Below, piece by piece: positions 50,829-62,630 of a stretch of 64,000 bases of DNA. The position numbers and the translations under genes are program-made. The notes beneath the pieces are model-generated. The model saw nothing but the letters and a program-made list of their open reading frames with translations, searched no databases and had not been told where the DNA came from. Origin of the DNA: Ashinkailepas kermadecensis (Eukaryota > Arthropoda > Thecostraca > Neolepadidae); assembly GCA_034440615.1 (NCBI GenBank), contig JAOTOM010004358.1:1-64000 (forward strand). Reading direction: 5' to 3'. Every line of letters begins with the position of its first letter. The first letter of the stretch is position 1.

Positions 50829-50975
50829 TCGTGTGCGGTGTCGGTGGCTTGGTGGTTAAGCTGGGGTCTGGGAAAACGGAGGTACGGGGTTCGATTCCCC
50901 ATGATGCCTGTCAGGGTGAGAGGCAGCCGATGCCATATGGTTCCAGCTGCTTAGTGCGTCGTAAAACTACAAACA
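50829..50975 (+). mobile_element. tRNA-derived SINE, family D
   Basis: tRNA-like head with box A (GTGGCTTGGTGG) and box B (GGTTCGATTCC). The body is GTCAGGGTGAGAGGCAG, then a terminal stem CGATGC/GCGTCG and TAAAACTAC. Flanked by GCCTCGGGT (50820-50828) and GCCTCGAGT (50976-50984), 8 of 9 identical. The body recurs at 29000. Confidence 0.83.
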
Positions 50976-51583
50976 GCCTCGAGTCAGTGCCTTGCTAGTT
51001 GCCGGCTTGCTTTCTTGATCCACGACCAGTCGACGTGCGGCACTGGTGACGGTAAACCATCTGGCCGTCAGATGGACTGCCAGGGAGACCATTGCTCGTA
51101 TCTATTGTTTTTTGTTTGTTTTTTTGGTTGCCGTCTTCGTCGACGCCGTTTCCGGCACGGATCCGAGAATGGGACAGCTCCGCCTGTCGACGGCCCGCCT
51201 GGACTGTGGCGCTGCACCGGTCGGTCTGGTGGGCCCGGCGCCGGCCAGCACCGGCCAGGCCAGCCTTGTACCGACCGGTGCACGGGCCAGAGCCGCGGCG
51301 CGTGGCACCGCCCGTACCGACCAGTGTGCAGCAGTCCCGCCGCCACCGCTCGTTGTGCAACACGTGCAACGGCGGTGCAGCCGCGCCGCGTCAATGGCCC
51401 GGCGTCTGCAGCCGCCAGACGGCCGGCGCTTTCTCGGCGCACTGCTGTTGTGTGGGCACATCGCGCCGCTGACCGGCCGTACCGCCCTGAGTGGGATGGG
51501 GGTGGGGGGGGGGGGGGGGCGGTGTGGACGAGGTCATGTGGCGCACTGCTTGCGGACACTGGGTGCGTACGAGGTCGTCTGGG

Positions 51584-51738
51584 GGACGAGTGGTCTAGGG
51601 GTAAGATGCTCGTCTCACAATCGAAAGATTGTGGGTTCGAGTCTCACCTGTCGCTACTCTTCGCCCGCGACCAATCGGCGTGAGAGATTGGCGACGCTAT
51701 ATGACTCAACAGTCGACGTGTTGTAAAACCAATAACCA
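51584..51738 (+). mobile_element. SINE family A, copy 5 (CAC)
   Basis: Flanked by ACGAGGTCGTCTGGG at 51569-51583 and 51739-51753 (perfect, 15 bp; the GGG may overlap the SINE 5' end). Full head, body, stem-loop (with a G-T change, GTGTTG) and AAAACCAATAACC tail. Confidence 0.95.
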
Positions 51739-53028
51739 ACGAGGTCGTCTGGGACCGTTCTTGTTGGTCTGCCGTTGCCTGCAGGCAAGCAGTCTGGACC
51801 CGGCTATGTGGGCTCTCTTGATGCGATGTGATCTGAGTGTATTTAGCTCATCATTTTACATTACAAAAGCAAATGATACTGAGATAAATGCATTTTGCTT
51901 GCCATTTCAGCTGCCATATTGTATGCTATGAGTGGTGTTCCTGCGAATAATTTCACCTTAGAGTATTTCGTTGCTCACTGGATGGGATTTGTCCACCGCT
52001 AGCCCCCACACTTACTTAGCACATGAAAAACGCTAAATAGCTGTACAGGCTATGATAGGTAAGGCCCGAGACGCAGTCACACGGAGGTGCCCTGACGCAG
52101 TCACGCTGAGATGTGACGCGGGACAAAGAGGTCGCGGGGAGTCAGGGTTGTAAACACTGATGGCACCGTCTTGGAGCTCGTGGTGAGCTGAAGCGTGACA
52201 CGGTCTGGCTTCAATTCGGGTGGGCAGGAGGAAGCACTGTTAGACTGTCGTGCCCGACCCCCTAGAATGCAATATCATCGAGACTGCCGAAGACTAGTCT
52301 GGGCCCGGGAGATGATTGCTGATTGCTGACCGCAACGAGTCTGGGTTGCGGGAGATGATGCTGTCAGTGAGTGTCCACCCTCGTCCCTTGTGGTGGGAGT
52401 AACGTCGCCAGTGTCGGATCTTTGTAGCAGGAGGTAGCACCACGTCCGTGTGGGTACCTCGGACTGCGTGTCCTACGGACGGCGAGCGTGCAGACGGCCT
52501 GCTGCCTGGGGCACGTCTGCGCCGCTGCTGCCGCCGCTGTCCTCACTACCGCCAGACGGCCGCCACCATCTGCCGACCGAGCTTCCTGCTCAGCCACGCC
52601 GCGCCAGCTTCCGGCCGGCGTGCAGCGTCACGCGCACGTCACAACTCACAGTGGTCGGCCGGAGCGGCCGCTCGCCGCCAGCCGCCGCCAACGCGTGCGT
52701 TCGTGATGCTGGCGCACGCGTGACGCGACGGTTTTGTGTCCGCTCACGGACGGCGTCGGCGCGGATGTTCCGTGCACGAAAAACGTCCGGCCGGATATGG
52801 CGCCCTGGCTGTGATCCGACGCGGCCGTTTTTGTCGTCGGGCGCTGGACATGATTGGGCAACTTTTGGCTTTCACCTATCGTGAGCGTCTTCCGCCGCCG
52901 TTTTTCTGACGAGATGATGGAACATTTTCGTCATCTGTAGTCTGGCTTGTCCGACGGACGACGCGACCACCCGCGACTGCCGCAGGTCGCCGCCGCCCGT
53001 CGGACCGGCGCACGTGCCACCGGCGCCG

Positions 53029-53078
53029 ATGGCGGCCCGATGGCGGTCCGATGGCGGTCCGATGGCGGTCCGGCTCAG
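53029..53078. repeat. 11-bp repeat, about 4 units
   Basis: CGATGGCGGTC-type units in tandem within GC-rich DNA. Confidence 0.85.
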
Positions 53079-53399
53079 GTCGCCGTCGAGGTCTGAGGGC
53101 GGCGCGGTTGGGTGACCGGGACCCGCGCGCTGAGCTATCGCCACCGGCTGCCACATGACACTGTGATGGGGCGACGTGGCGCCTTTTCGGAGTGGCACAA
53201 GGCGCCGGATCCGATGCTATTGTGGCGTGGCTCGGGCAGTGCGGCGCGCTGCGAAAGGAGCGGCGCCATTGTCCACGTTGGCCGAGCGCGGCGGGAACGT
53301 CGACGACGCTTCCGGCTCTGATTGATGTGTGCGGCGCTGGCCAAACTTGGAAGCGAGACTCTTCTGAGACGAGTCCTGTGTCCTCTCTGACGCACAGGC

Positions 53400-54415
53400 G
53401 GCCTCCCGCCGACGCTCTGCCGGCCTGTTGCCTGTCCGTCTCTCGCGGCCGCTCTCCTTACTGGTGTCTGCCCGTCCCTCGCCGGCGCTCTGCCGGCCTG
53501 GTGCCTGTCCGTCTTCCGCAGCCGCTCTGCCGGCCTGGTGCCTGTTCGTCTCCCGCGGCCGCTCTGCCGGCCTGGTGCCTGTCCGTCTCCCGCGGCCGCT
53601 CTCCTTACTGGTGTCTGCCCGTCCCTCGCCGTCGCTCTGCCGGCCTGGTGCCTGTCCGTCCCTCGCCGTCGCTCTGCCGGCCTGGTGCCTGTCCGTATCC
53701 CGCGGCCGATCTGCCGTCTCTCGCCGGCGCTCGGGGGTGCCTGTCCGTTCTCGCCGGCGCTCTGCCGGCCTGGTGCCTGCCCGTATCCGCGGCGCTCTGC
53801 CGGCCCGGTGCGTTCTCGCCGGCGCTCTGCCGGCCCGGTGCCTGTCCGTCTCTCGCCGGCGCTCTGCCGGCCCGGTGCCTGTCCGTATCCCGCGGCCGCT
53901 CTGCCGGCCTGGTGCCTGTCCGTATCCCGCGGCCGATCTGCCGGCCCGGTGCCTGTCCGTATCCCGCGGCCGCTCTGCCGGCCTGGTGCCTGTCCGTATC
54001 CCGCGGCCGATCTGCCGGCCCGGTGCCTGTCCGTCTCTCGCCGGCGCTCTGCCGGCCCGGTGCCTGTCCGTCTCTCGCCGGCGCTCTGCCGGCCTGGTGC
54101 CTGTCCGTCTCTCGCCGGCGCTCTGCCGGCCCGGTGCCTGTCCGTCTCTCGCCGGCGCTCTGCCGGCCTGGTGCCTGTCCGTCTCTCGCCGGCGCTCTGC
54201 CGGCCCGGTGCCTGTCCGTATCCCGCGGCCGCTCTGCCGGCCCGGTGCCTGTCCGTCTCCCGCGGCCGCTCTGCCGGCCTGGTGCCTGTCCGTATCCCGC
54301 GGCCGCTCTGCCGGCCTGGTGCCTGTCCGTATCCCGCGGCCGCTCTGCCGGCCTGGTGCCTGTCCGTATCCCGCGGCCGCTCTGCCGGCCCGGTGCCTGT
54401 CCGTCCTCGGTGGGA
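53400..54415. repeat. 37-bp minisatellite
   Basis: About 27 units of CTCTGCCGGCCTGGTGCCTG + TCCGTATCCCGCGGCCG. A second type has CTCTCGCCGGCG at the end, plus T/C and CT/AT variants. The array opens 330-440-codon frames on both strands in several phases because no unit carries a stop; 37 is not a multiple of 3, so peptides cycle through all phases. None is a gene. Confidence 0.96.
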
Positions 54416-56077
54416 GGGCAGGCGGCGGCAGGTGGGCCCGGCATCTCGCCACGCTGTGGAAGGGAAATCGGTGGACGAGGCTCGTCACGGCAATCTCGCC
54501 ATGCGGCGACACGGACGTAATGGTGATCTGGTTGTGATGATTGGCGACTAGCTTGACCTCCGAGGATATGTGGTCTATTCATTGGTCCGTGATGCTGATG
54601 TGACGTATCCAACGCTTATGGGGAGTGGGTGCATTTTGGGCAGCTTCGCACATCGTATGCGCTCGTACGTGCCCGGCCCCGTATCGACACGTATCGGTGC
54701 CGATATGGCGCGGGCATCGTCCACCTTCACCGGTGCCTGTCGGTGGAGGTGGGAAAACAGCTCGACTCAGGGGACAGAGCTGTCTTAGATTGTCTTTATA
54801 ATCGGGACGCCGGTCCGGGGCGTTCAAACTACCAGCAAGCCCTTGGAATTTGGCCTTGTTTTTTAACGGCATGCGGATGCTGTCGCTTTCCCCGCTTGTT
54901 GACAGCCCTGCAAGGTGAGCTGGCTGTCGGTGGACGGTATTTGACGCGTACCCATGGCGTGCTCTGGTAATCTGGGCCGGCGCGCCGGCCGCGGCGGCGC
55001 GGCGACGGTCGGACCGGGCACCAAGGTGGCGCGGCGCCATGGCGGCCGGCGGGGTCGGCTGTACCGCCGGCGGCTCTCCCCTCAGCGCTGACGCAGCTGC
55101 ACTGCTGGATGCTGATGCCGCTGGTGGCTTTCTGTGGGGACCGCGCGGTGCGCGCCACTCAGGCGCTTCCTGTCGCGGGGGTCGGTCGGCGCAGCTGACC
55201 GCGTGAAATGAACAGACGCGTTCACCGTGTTTGCTGTGCTTGCGTGATGCGTGGGTGGGGGGGGGGCTCCACAGCCGGTCACGCACTACTCATCGTGCCG
55301 TGACGTGTTGGGGGGGGGGAGAGAAGCGCTCGGCGTGACCGGAGCCCGTCCCGGGGGACGGCCGGCGCCGCTGCCGTGGCGGCGGCGACGGCGAGAGATA
55401 GCTGCAGCGATACGCTGACACCTTGAAGGTAAACACGGCCGCCTGCAGCGTGTCGGCCGGCCGGTTGGCAGCTCGGGGCGGCAGGTGCGCGACGCTGACG
55501 ACGCAGTGGCGACGCTGACCTGGCGCTCCGATAGCGGGCCGGCTCTGGCCGCCAGCCAGACAGCGAGTGCCGGCAGACAGCTCTGGCTCAGCGCGAGGAC
55601 ATCTGCCATCTGCTTGGGGAGGGGGGGGGGTGCTACCGGCCTGGCCCTTGCGAGGCAGCTCGTGTCTGGGGTGGATGCTCCCGGCCTGGCCATTGCGAGG
55701 AAGCTCGTGTCTGGCGGGGGGGGATGCTACCGGCCTGGCCCTTGCGAGGCAGCTCGTGTCTGGGGTGGGTGCTGTCGGTGTGCCAGCAGTGTGGGTGGGG
55801 TGGGTGCTGTCGGTGTGTGGGGTGGGTGCGCGATGATAGCCGCCCAAACAGCCGTGTGTGCGCACGATACGTCCACTGTTCGTGTTCGATCATAGGCGCA
55901 GGGACGTGCGTCCGGCCGTACATGGGTCCCTCCACCTTTCGCCAGTGCTCCCACTTACCTACCTGTTTTCGATTATCCAGTGTCAAAGCTGAGCAGTACA
56001 GTATGATGTGGTGTAATTTCACGTAGGATGACCTAAAACATTGTCTTTGCCTTCTGTCCTCATCTCCGTATTGCAAA

Positions 56078-56170
56078 GTATGGCGCTGCCCCACCGACTA
56101 TGGCGCTGCCCCACCGACTATGGCGCTGCCCCACCAACTATGGCGCTGCCCCACCGACTATGGCGCTGCT
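56078..56170. repeat. 20-bp minisatellite, about 5 units
   Basis: TATGGCGCTGCCCCACCGAC repeated four to five times with one substitution. Confidence 0.95.
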
Positions 56171-56777
56171 GTGTGCGAGTTGGTAAACTTGTTCATGTTT
56201 ACCAGCGCTTCTGCTTTATAACGTTCTACAAACTAGCTGCCCGACCAACTTTTTTTCTGTTTTATCAGCACTCGTTCTGGCCTGCCAGCTTAGTATCGGC
56301 GTGCCAAGTGTAATAATGTTCCATCAGTTCGGTTAGTGCCGTACCATCTTCTTGATCCGCCACCCACTTTTGGGAAGTTTATCGTTGTCCAGATGACGTT
56401 GAATATATTTTTTCTGTTATGAACTGAAGTTTTTTTGGTCACATCTCAACGGCAAGGAATGGATGTATGTCTGTGGTTCTTCACCTTTTCCCAAGAAATG
56501 GTATGTGGATGTATGTATTCAACTTTGTATTATTCCTAGTAGCAATAATACATACGTTTCAGGCGTTAACAGCGAAAGAAAGCACGGAATTTACTATGTA
56601 TCAGGTTCAAGATAAATGGTTTCCGTATTTACGAAAATTATAAATAAATATGGATCGCTATGTTTATGATAATATAGGCAGTCTATAAGCATACCAGTTA
56701 ATGGATCCAGTCCATAAAGAAATCAGTCTATGGACTGCTGGTGAAATATGTGCGTCAATGGAAAGTATCACGCATTA

Positions 56778-56842
56778 TGGGCGCAAAATGACCAATGCAG
56801 TCGACGCGCCCTAAAGCACAAATCCACCACCACCACCATCAG
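56778..56842 (+). mobile_element. 65-bp HT insertion with 10-bp TSD
   Basis: TCACGCATTA at 56768-56777 and 56843-56852. The insert is TGGGCGCAAAATGACCAATG then CAGTCGACGCGCCCTAAAGC and a (CCA)n tail. Confidence 0.88.
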
Positions 56843-56919
56843 TCACGCATTAACGTATATTGGTTGCCGCTGTATGACTGAAGCCAGGAGCTGATTATGC
56901 GTGGTTCACACCGGCTCCG

Positions 56920-57098
56920 TCGTGGTCGCGGTTGCTCGGTGGGTAGGGCGTCGAACTCTTGATCGCGAGATCATGGGCTCGAATCTCACAGCCGGTAGGG
57001 TTATCGAGCCCACTCGCGACCAATCGGCGCGGGAGGTTGGCGACGCTATATGACATATCAGTTGAATGGGTCGCAAAATAGCCCAGGGCTGTCCCTGT
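56920..57098 (+). mobile_element. tRNA-derived SINE, family C (CTT anticodon)
   Basis: tRNA-like head (box A GGTTGCTCGGTGGG, box B GGCTCGAATC, CTCTTGA anticodon loop, Lys-like). The body is CGCGACCAATCGGCG...GTTGGCGACGCTATATGAC, shared with family A, with terminal stem GCGAC/GTCGC and AAAATAG. Flanked by ACACCGGCTCCG (56908-56919) and ACGCCGGCTCCG (57099-57110). Confidence 0.88.
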
Positions 57099-58428
57099 AC
57101 GCCGGCTCCGAATTGTTTCCGCAGCTCGGCTGGAACCAGTGCGGCGCCGCACTGGCGGGAGGGGTCAGTGACCGCGCCAGCGAGCGGTGTGGAAAGGACT
57201 CCCTATCGCCACAGCAGTCTGAACTTGGAATTTTTTGCCGGAATCCGCACGCTTTGCCGCATGTACGCCAAGAAGATCAAGCGCGATGACTTCAAAGAAT
57301 CACAACTGCGGCGATTGTCTGTCAGCGATTGTCATTTTTATTTTGAATTCAAGCTGTATAATTAAAGCTTTTTAGGAACTAAGCTTCTTGTTTCATAGAT
57401 GCTTACGATCATCCACCTGATTCCCAGGTAGGTACTACCCATGCTTGCTCAAGTTGCCTTTCCGGTTGGCAAATGTCGCCTGTGATCTTAGGCAAGTTAT
57501 TTAACACTTATATACACACATCAATATATTGCTCATGGGGCATCCGACATCACTGTTGCTGGAAATGCTGTTGTATTCATCAATTTAGGCGTCTTCCTCA
57601 ATCCGCACGGCCAGGGATGCCGGTGCCTCTCTCCGTTCGTGAGGTGTTCGCAGGGATTGGAGACTGTCCCCACTCCTGCAAAATATGGTTTGTGCATGCC
57701 AAATGCACTCCCGAGAAATCCACCAATGCCACCAATGGATGTCGTCAGCCATCAACGAAAACTCGTCCTCAGCCTGGCGTCATGGTAGGGGAAAGTGAGG
57801 TTAGTTGAGCATACAGGTAAGTTGAGCTACCCCCATTATCTCACCTCATATGGTGTCATGAGAACTTATAAGTCAGTTGCCGACTCTTCGAAGAAAGTCT
57901 TCATTTTTGGTTGGACGGCGGGCCGGGAGCGGTTGTCTAGTGAACCCTGAACAAAAATGTGTTTTTCATGGTCTGAAGTAATTTTTCCTTGACTTGGAAA
58001 TGTTTTTATTTTCCTTAATTAGTAACAGGTAGGCTTGCCACGTTGCGGTGGGATGGTCAGGAAATAGACAACCATATTTTATCTGAAGTGAGGAGGTGGG
58101 TATGGGGCTAGTTGAGCAATCGCGACCGGGGAAAGATGAGCCGTGGATGAGCAGTGGCCTATTAATGTGTTGCGCGCCGCTGATGTTTTTCTGATGAAAC
58201 ATGACATAAATTGGCATAAAATTGTCGTTCAGCCTATTGCCGTTGGGCAGATTGTTCTGTGGTGAGTTACTGTGTGACAATACCAGAGAAAAGGCGGTGA
58301 AAATATAGGTCGAAGTATATTACGTGGTATTTTCTGATAGCTTTCATGTTTTCCTGCAAGAACATGTGAGATGACAAAAAGTTACCACAAAAAGCCCACA
58401 ACACTAAAAGTAACATTCCCCAGTAGTC

Positions 58429-58471
58429 TTTGGGGTTTAGGGGCGCATCAACTTCATAGGTTTTACAGCGC
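58429..58471 (-). mobile_element. 43-bp HT insertion with 12-bp TSD
   Basis: Perfect TCCCCAGTAGTC at 58417-58428 and 58472-58483. Minus strand: GCGCTGTAAAACC...GTTGATGCGCCCCTAAACCC. Confidence 0.88.
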
Positions 58472-58796
58472 TCCCCAGTAGTCGTCACAGCATTTGTTTA
58501 CATACATAAGGTTTCCGATCAACTTTTCCCCACCACTGGGATCAACTTTCCCCACGCCCGGGGTAAGTTGATACCAGGGTGATACGTCAAAACAACTAAA
58601 AATATCACTGATTTATAATTGTTTGAGAAGAAGATCTTTATGCGACTCATTTGTGCCCACAAGATCACTCTTTCAGAATATGTGCACAAGTAATCAATCC
58701 GTCCTACCACATGCGCTCAAGGCCCTCTCAAGCAAAAACTGGCTCAGTTTACCTCAACCTACCCTAATGGCCCCTCACCCAAGGCCCATCGAGTTA

Positions 58797-59272
58797 GGTT
58801 GGACAATAGCGTCAGCTGCTGAGGTGTCGTTTATATACATATATGACGCGCGTGACGACTTTGATCGATATCATTTTTTTTTAAATATGTGCGCTCATCA
58901 ATTGAACCAATTACGGTGCAGTATTGTTGTGACAATAGCTAAATAGTTTTCACCAAAGCCTCTTCGAAATCCATCGATCAATCGGTGAGTTTGCTTCAGG
59001 CAAATTCACCGGTTGAAAATGATATAGGGCGCACGTGCTGCCACGCTAGCCAAGCTCCCGTGGGAGGGATTTGATATGTGAATATAAATGCAGCTGTGTT
59101 GCATGGAGTTGCATTTCACGAAAGCTATTCTTTCTATTGTCACAATAATTCTGCACTATAATTGGTGAACTTGGCGCGCGCAGGGATAAAAACTGAAATA
59201 GATCACAATCGCTACATGCGTCATATATGTAGCTAAACGACACCCCAGCAGCTGATTGCTATTGTCCAGGGC
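58797..59272. repeat. Imperfect inverted repeat (fold-back element)
   Basis: Arms of about 145 bp (58797-58945 and 59123-59272) around a 177-bp spacer. Shared landmarks are GGACAATAGC, CAGCTGCTG, GGTGTCGTTTA, ACATATATGACGC and GTGACAATAG, read inverted in the right arm. Arms differ at many positions, so the element is old. Nature unknown: a fold-back DNA transposon or an inverted duplication. Confidence 0.78.
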
Positions 59273-60521
59273 TGCTCTCACCCACGTTCTGCCTTGAAAT
59301 TGCCATCCGACTTGCTCCGTAACGGTCCGGAACTGTTACTATTGTATCTGGATAACCCATTGTTGCCAGGCTTTGACTCGGCTTGATAGATGCGTAAAAC
59401 CTAGAAGAGACATTTGGTTTTCGTTCATTCGTACTCACTGCGGAGCCGCTGTGAAATGCGGTTTAGACCATTTTGTATTAAGTCTTTATTTATGTGTGCA
59501 GACATTTTGCATGCCCACGTGCGTTTCCTTTTCTTGCGACCCAGTGGTCAGGGGTTTCTCTGTGTCTTTGTTGGATCGTGTTGCCGTCTGTCTGCTGTCT
59601 GTCGCTGCAGACCGATTATTCATCTGTCTGGAGCGTGATGACATTTGCGACACGGGCGGACCCTCTCAACCGCCACAACGCAGTCCGGCCAGCTGGCTGT
59701 CACTCAAAACAAGCGTGGTGAAAGGTGCCGGTCTTGTCTCCTTAATTTTGAACACAATTTGCACAGATGGATGGTTCCAATATCAGCACTTCGGGTGCCT
59801 GACATATTCTGGATGCTACTTCCCACATGATCAAGATGGAGAAGCTTTTATCATCTTTCAAACATTGGTTTTGCTTTCGTATATTAAGAGTAAGTTCTGA
59901 GGTTGTGAAGGTATGGTTTGTTCTGTCAAATGTCAACAAGATGCTTTTTTGTTCTCGTATAGGAACATGGGCAAGATGTCTTCCAAATTGAACACTATCT
60001 ACAATATAGCTGGATAATATTCCTATGTAGCTCATTTCAGAATCTTCTTGGCGAGACAGAAGGCGCTTTGAACGCAAGATGAGTAAGAAATTAGGCGAAC
60101 AATGAAGGCCATGATTTGTTATCATATTCTTATTAATGGGCTTCATAGACACTGAAGAGTTGTCTACTCTCTAGAATTTCGATGTGCCAATGAATACATT
60201 TTGTTTTCAAAAGTACTAAGACAACGGTGATCATGTTCCAAAGGTCACCTGTCTTCAGGTCAGTGACTTCACCTGATGACTTGATGTTTACACTGGGAGT
60301 GACGAAAACATGGAATCGAAATACAATGGAGTGCTCAGACGTCTTAAGGATAGTCGAACTTGAGCTGACTCGGAGGCAACGTTTTCATGAAGTGATGTCA
60401 AATTGGTCAGGGAAAGGCGCATCGAAGTTCAGCCCTCTGCTCGGTTTCGCTCGCCGGCTATTGCCGAGATAAAAAAACAATGTTATGGGAAGTGGGCGGA
60501 TAATCCGTCCGCCATGGCGCG

Positions 60522-60689
60522 GTTGGGTTGGTTGGTTATTGGTTTTACGACACGTCGACCGTTGAGTCATGTAGCGTCGCCAATCTCTCACGCCGATTGG
60601 TCGCGGGCGAAGAGTAGCGACAGGTGAGACTCGAACCCACAATCTTTCGATTGCGAGACGAGCATCTTACCCCTAGACCACTCGTCCCC
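60522..60689 (-). mobile_element. SINE family A, copy 6 (CGC)
   Basis: Inverted copy with tRNA-like head at the right (anticodon position CGC), body, stem-loop and (TTGG)n tail at about 60522-60537. No clear target duplication. Confidence 0.92.
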
Positions 60690-61059
60690 AAAGCAAAGTC
60701 GCCGTTAGAAAGCCTTTAAAGCGGTCAGTGGATCATCTTGTAGATAGCGCGAAAGTTTTGCGGGATTGGTGATGGCCCTTCAACACGTCTGGCAAGATAT
60801 TGTTTGCAATTGAAGTTTCCATCTTGTTCGAGCCCAGCTGTTCCAGTTTTTTTTTTGCGAGCGTATATTTAACGTCGTGCATTGCTGATGGAACTGGCCC
60901 ACAAGTGGAACGTAGCTATTTTTTGGGGTTCGATTCCACCGCCACTAATTATTTTTCACTCACTACTAGACCTTATGGCACACTGTATCAACTCCGAATG
61001 TGAAGCTGCTGGAGCCCCCGCCCCAGTCACTTTGACAAAGTTATGACCTTTCTGTGGTG

Positions 61060-61599
61060 TGTGCAGCAGGGTTGTTTTGCGTGCTACGCTGCTTAGCTGA
61101 CTGTGTTCTGTGTTACAGGTTTGTGTTTTGTGTGCTACGCTGCTCAGCTGACTGTGGTATGTGTTGCAGGTTTGCGTTTTGTGTGCTACCCTGCTCAGCT
61201 GACTGGTCTGTGTTAAACGTTGTGTTTTGCGTGCTACGCTGCTTAGCTGACTGGTCTGTGTTACAGGGTCGTGTTTTGTGTGCTACGCTGCTTAGCTGAC
61301 TGTGGTCTGTGTACAGGTTTGTGTTTTGTGTGCTATGCTGCTTAGCTGACTGTGGTCTGTGTTACAGGATTGTGTTTTCCGTGCTAAGCTGCTTAGCTGA
61401 CTGTGGTCTGTGTTACAGGGTCGTGTTTTGCGGGCAATGTTGCTTAGCTGACTGGTATGTGTTACAGGGTTGTGTTTTGCGTGCTATGCTGTTGAGCTGA
61501 CTGTTGCCTGTGTTGCAGGGTTTTGTTTGGTGTTGTATATGTTGCAGGGCTGTGCTTTGTGTCGTGCATTGTTGACCGAGCTGTGCCCTTGTGTTGCAG
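61060..61599 (+). repeat. spen: 50-bp array of acceptor-like units before spen exon 3
   Basis: About ten units of 49-52 bp, each with GCTTAGCTGACTG (branch-point-like CTGAC), a T/G-rich stretch and TTACAG or TTGCAG followed by G. YAG ends occur at 61069, 61118, 61169, 61266, 61316, 61367, 61418, 61467, 61518, 61547 and finally 61599, the acceptor that fits exon 3. The array looks like tandem duplication of the end of the intron. Confidence 0.88.
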
Positions 61600-61719
61600 G
61601 TGTGCGGATGAGATGAGTGTGAGGTCTAGTCAGGTGTACGGTGACGCGTTCAGTGTGCGGCGGTATGACGATTATAAGCCGGGACGCAGAAACTACAGGA
61701 ACGGACCTTTTTTAGACAG
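61600..61719 (+). CDS. spen: Split ends (Spen/SHARP) coding exon 3, Arg/Tyr-rich segment
   Basis: Acceptor GTGTTGCAG|G, donor GACAG|GTACGT at 61720. Its first base completes Gly112 from exon 2 (GG|G). It then encodes residues 113-151 (CADEMSVRSSQVYGD, AFSVRRYDDYKPGRRNYRNG, PFLDR) and leaves phase 2 again. The charged, Tyr/Arg-rich composition resembles the linker between RRM1 and RRM2 in animal SPEN proteins, which is poorly conserved, so assignment rests on frame, phase, strong splice sites and position. RRM2-4 and SPOC would lie beyond 64,000. Alternative acceptors upstream in the array would add in-frame or frame-shifting sequence. Confidence 0.65.
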
Positions 61720-62564
61720 GTACGTACATCGGCTTTCTGTTCTCTCGCTCGGGTTTGTTTTCGATGAGGCCGTGTGTGGAGCTTCTCTGAGGACGGACGT
61801 GTTTGGTCTCCACGCGCGGGATGATTTCGAAACAGCGCTTCCTTCGAGTGCGGTTCTCGTCAACAGTTCAGATGCGGTATATTTAGCCTTGTGCATTTGG
61901 CAGTCGAAGCTGTGTTTAACATTCAATATTACTTTAACTTTAATGCGCACTTGTCGAATGAGATTACGCAACCGAAAAGTTTCGCTCATATGCGACGCAC
62001 ATTTATTGCAGATTAGTGTAGTTGATTGTATCTGACGTAACCTTCACAAATACGCAGAAGGGCCTGATGCAATCCCTCTCTTGGAGACTTCCGAGACTAC
62101 GAAAAAAAAAACAGCAGGTGTCGGCTCACCCCCGATAGATACAGAGGGTGGAACATCATTTGCCGATCTGGGATTACATGACGGAAGTTGAAAACGTTAT
62201 CACAGGTCACGAGTTCTGTTGTCACAAGAAGGAACATGATCTTTTTCTCCTAGATCGCGAATTATCAGAAACTAATCTCACTTATTGACCCCAAATCGCT
62301 AAGTCGGATGTCCTAGAGTGACGAACAACTCACCTGACTTGTTTCCGTAGGTCAATGACATTTCTATGACCATTCGAGGTCATTGGCTTAACTTGGTCTG
62401 CGATGACCTTTTGTTTGCGTTTGCGTCACTCTTGGGTTAGTTCTGACGCTGAAAGTGAATTTCACGTCCATGTTTGTCGCCCAGCTACAGGAAACTAGTT
62501 GATTCGAGCACTATTTCATCAGTTTACGAAATAAGCTTCATGCATCGACCTCATCTGACCCGTG

Positions 62565-62630
62565 CCCGAATGGGCGCTACAGGACCAATGAAGTCGATGC
62601 GCCCTAAAGCCCTAATAACTAACTGACTCG
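62565..62630 (+). mobile_element. 66-bp HT insertion with 9-bp TSD
   Basis: TGACCCGTG at 62556-62564 and 62631-62639. The insert has TGGGCGCTACAGGACCAATG, then AAGTCGATGCGCCCTAAAGC and CCTAATAACTAACTGAC. Confidence 0.87.

Noticed and set aside
53192..54612. Very long Arg/Pro/Cys-rich frames (330-440 codons) on both strands
   Set aside because: They follow the 37-bp minisatellite, which is open in several phases at once. No start context, splice logic or family match.
59373..59900. 175-codon plus-strand frame
   Set aside because: Cys-rich but without a regular pattern, no signal peptide or splice context, and no match I know.
61045..61600. Coding repeat protein upstream of exon 3
   Set aside because: The frames change with the 49-52 bp unit length; the acceptor-like structure explains the array better.
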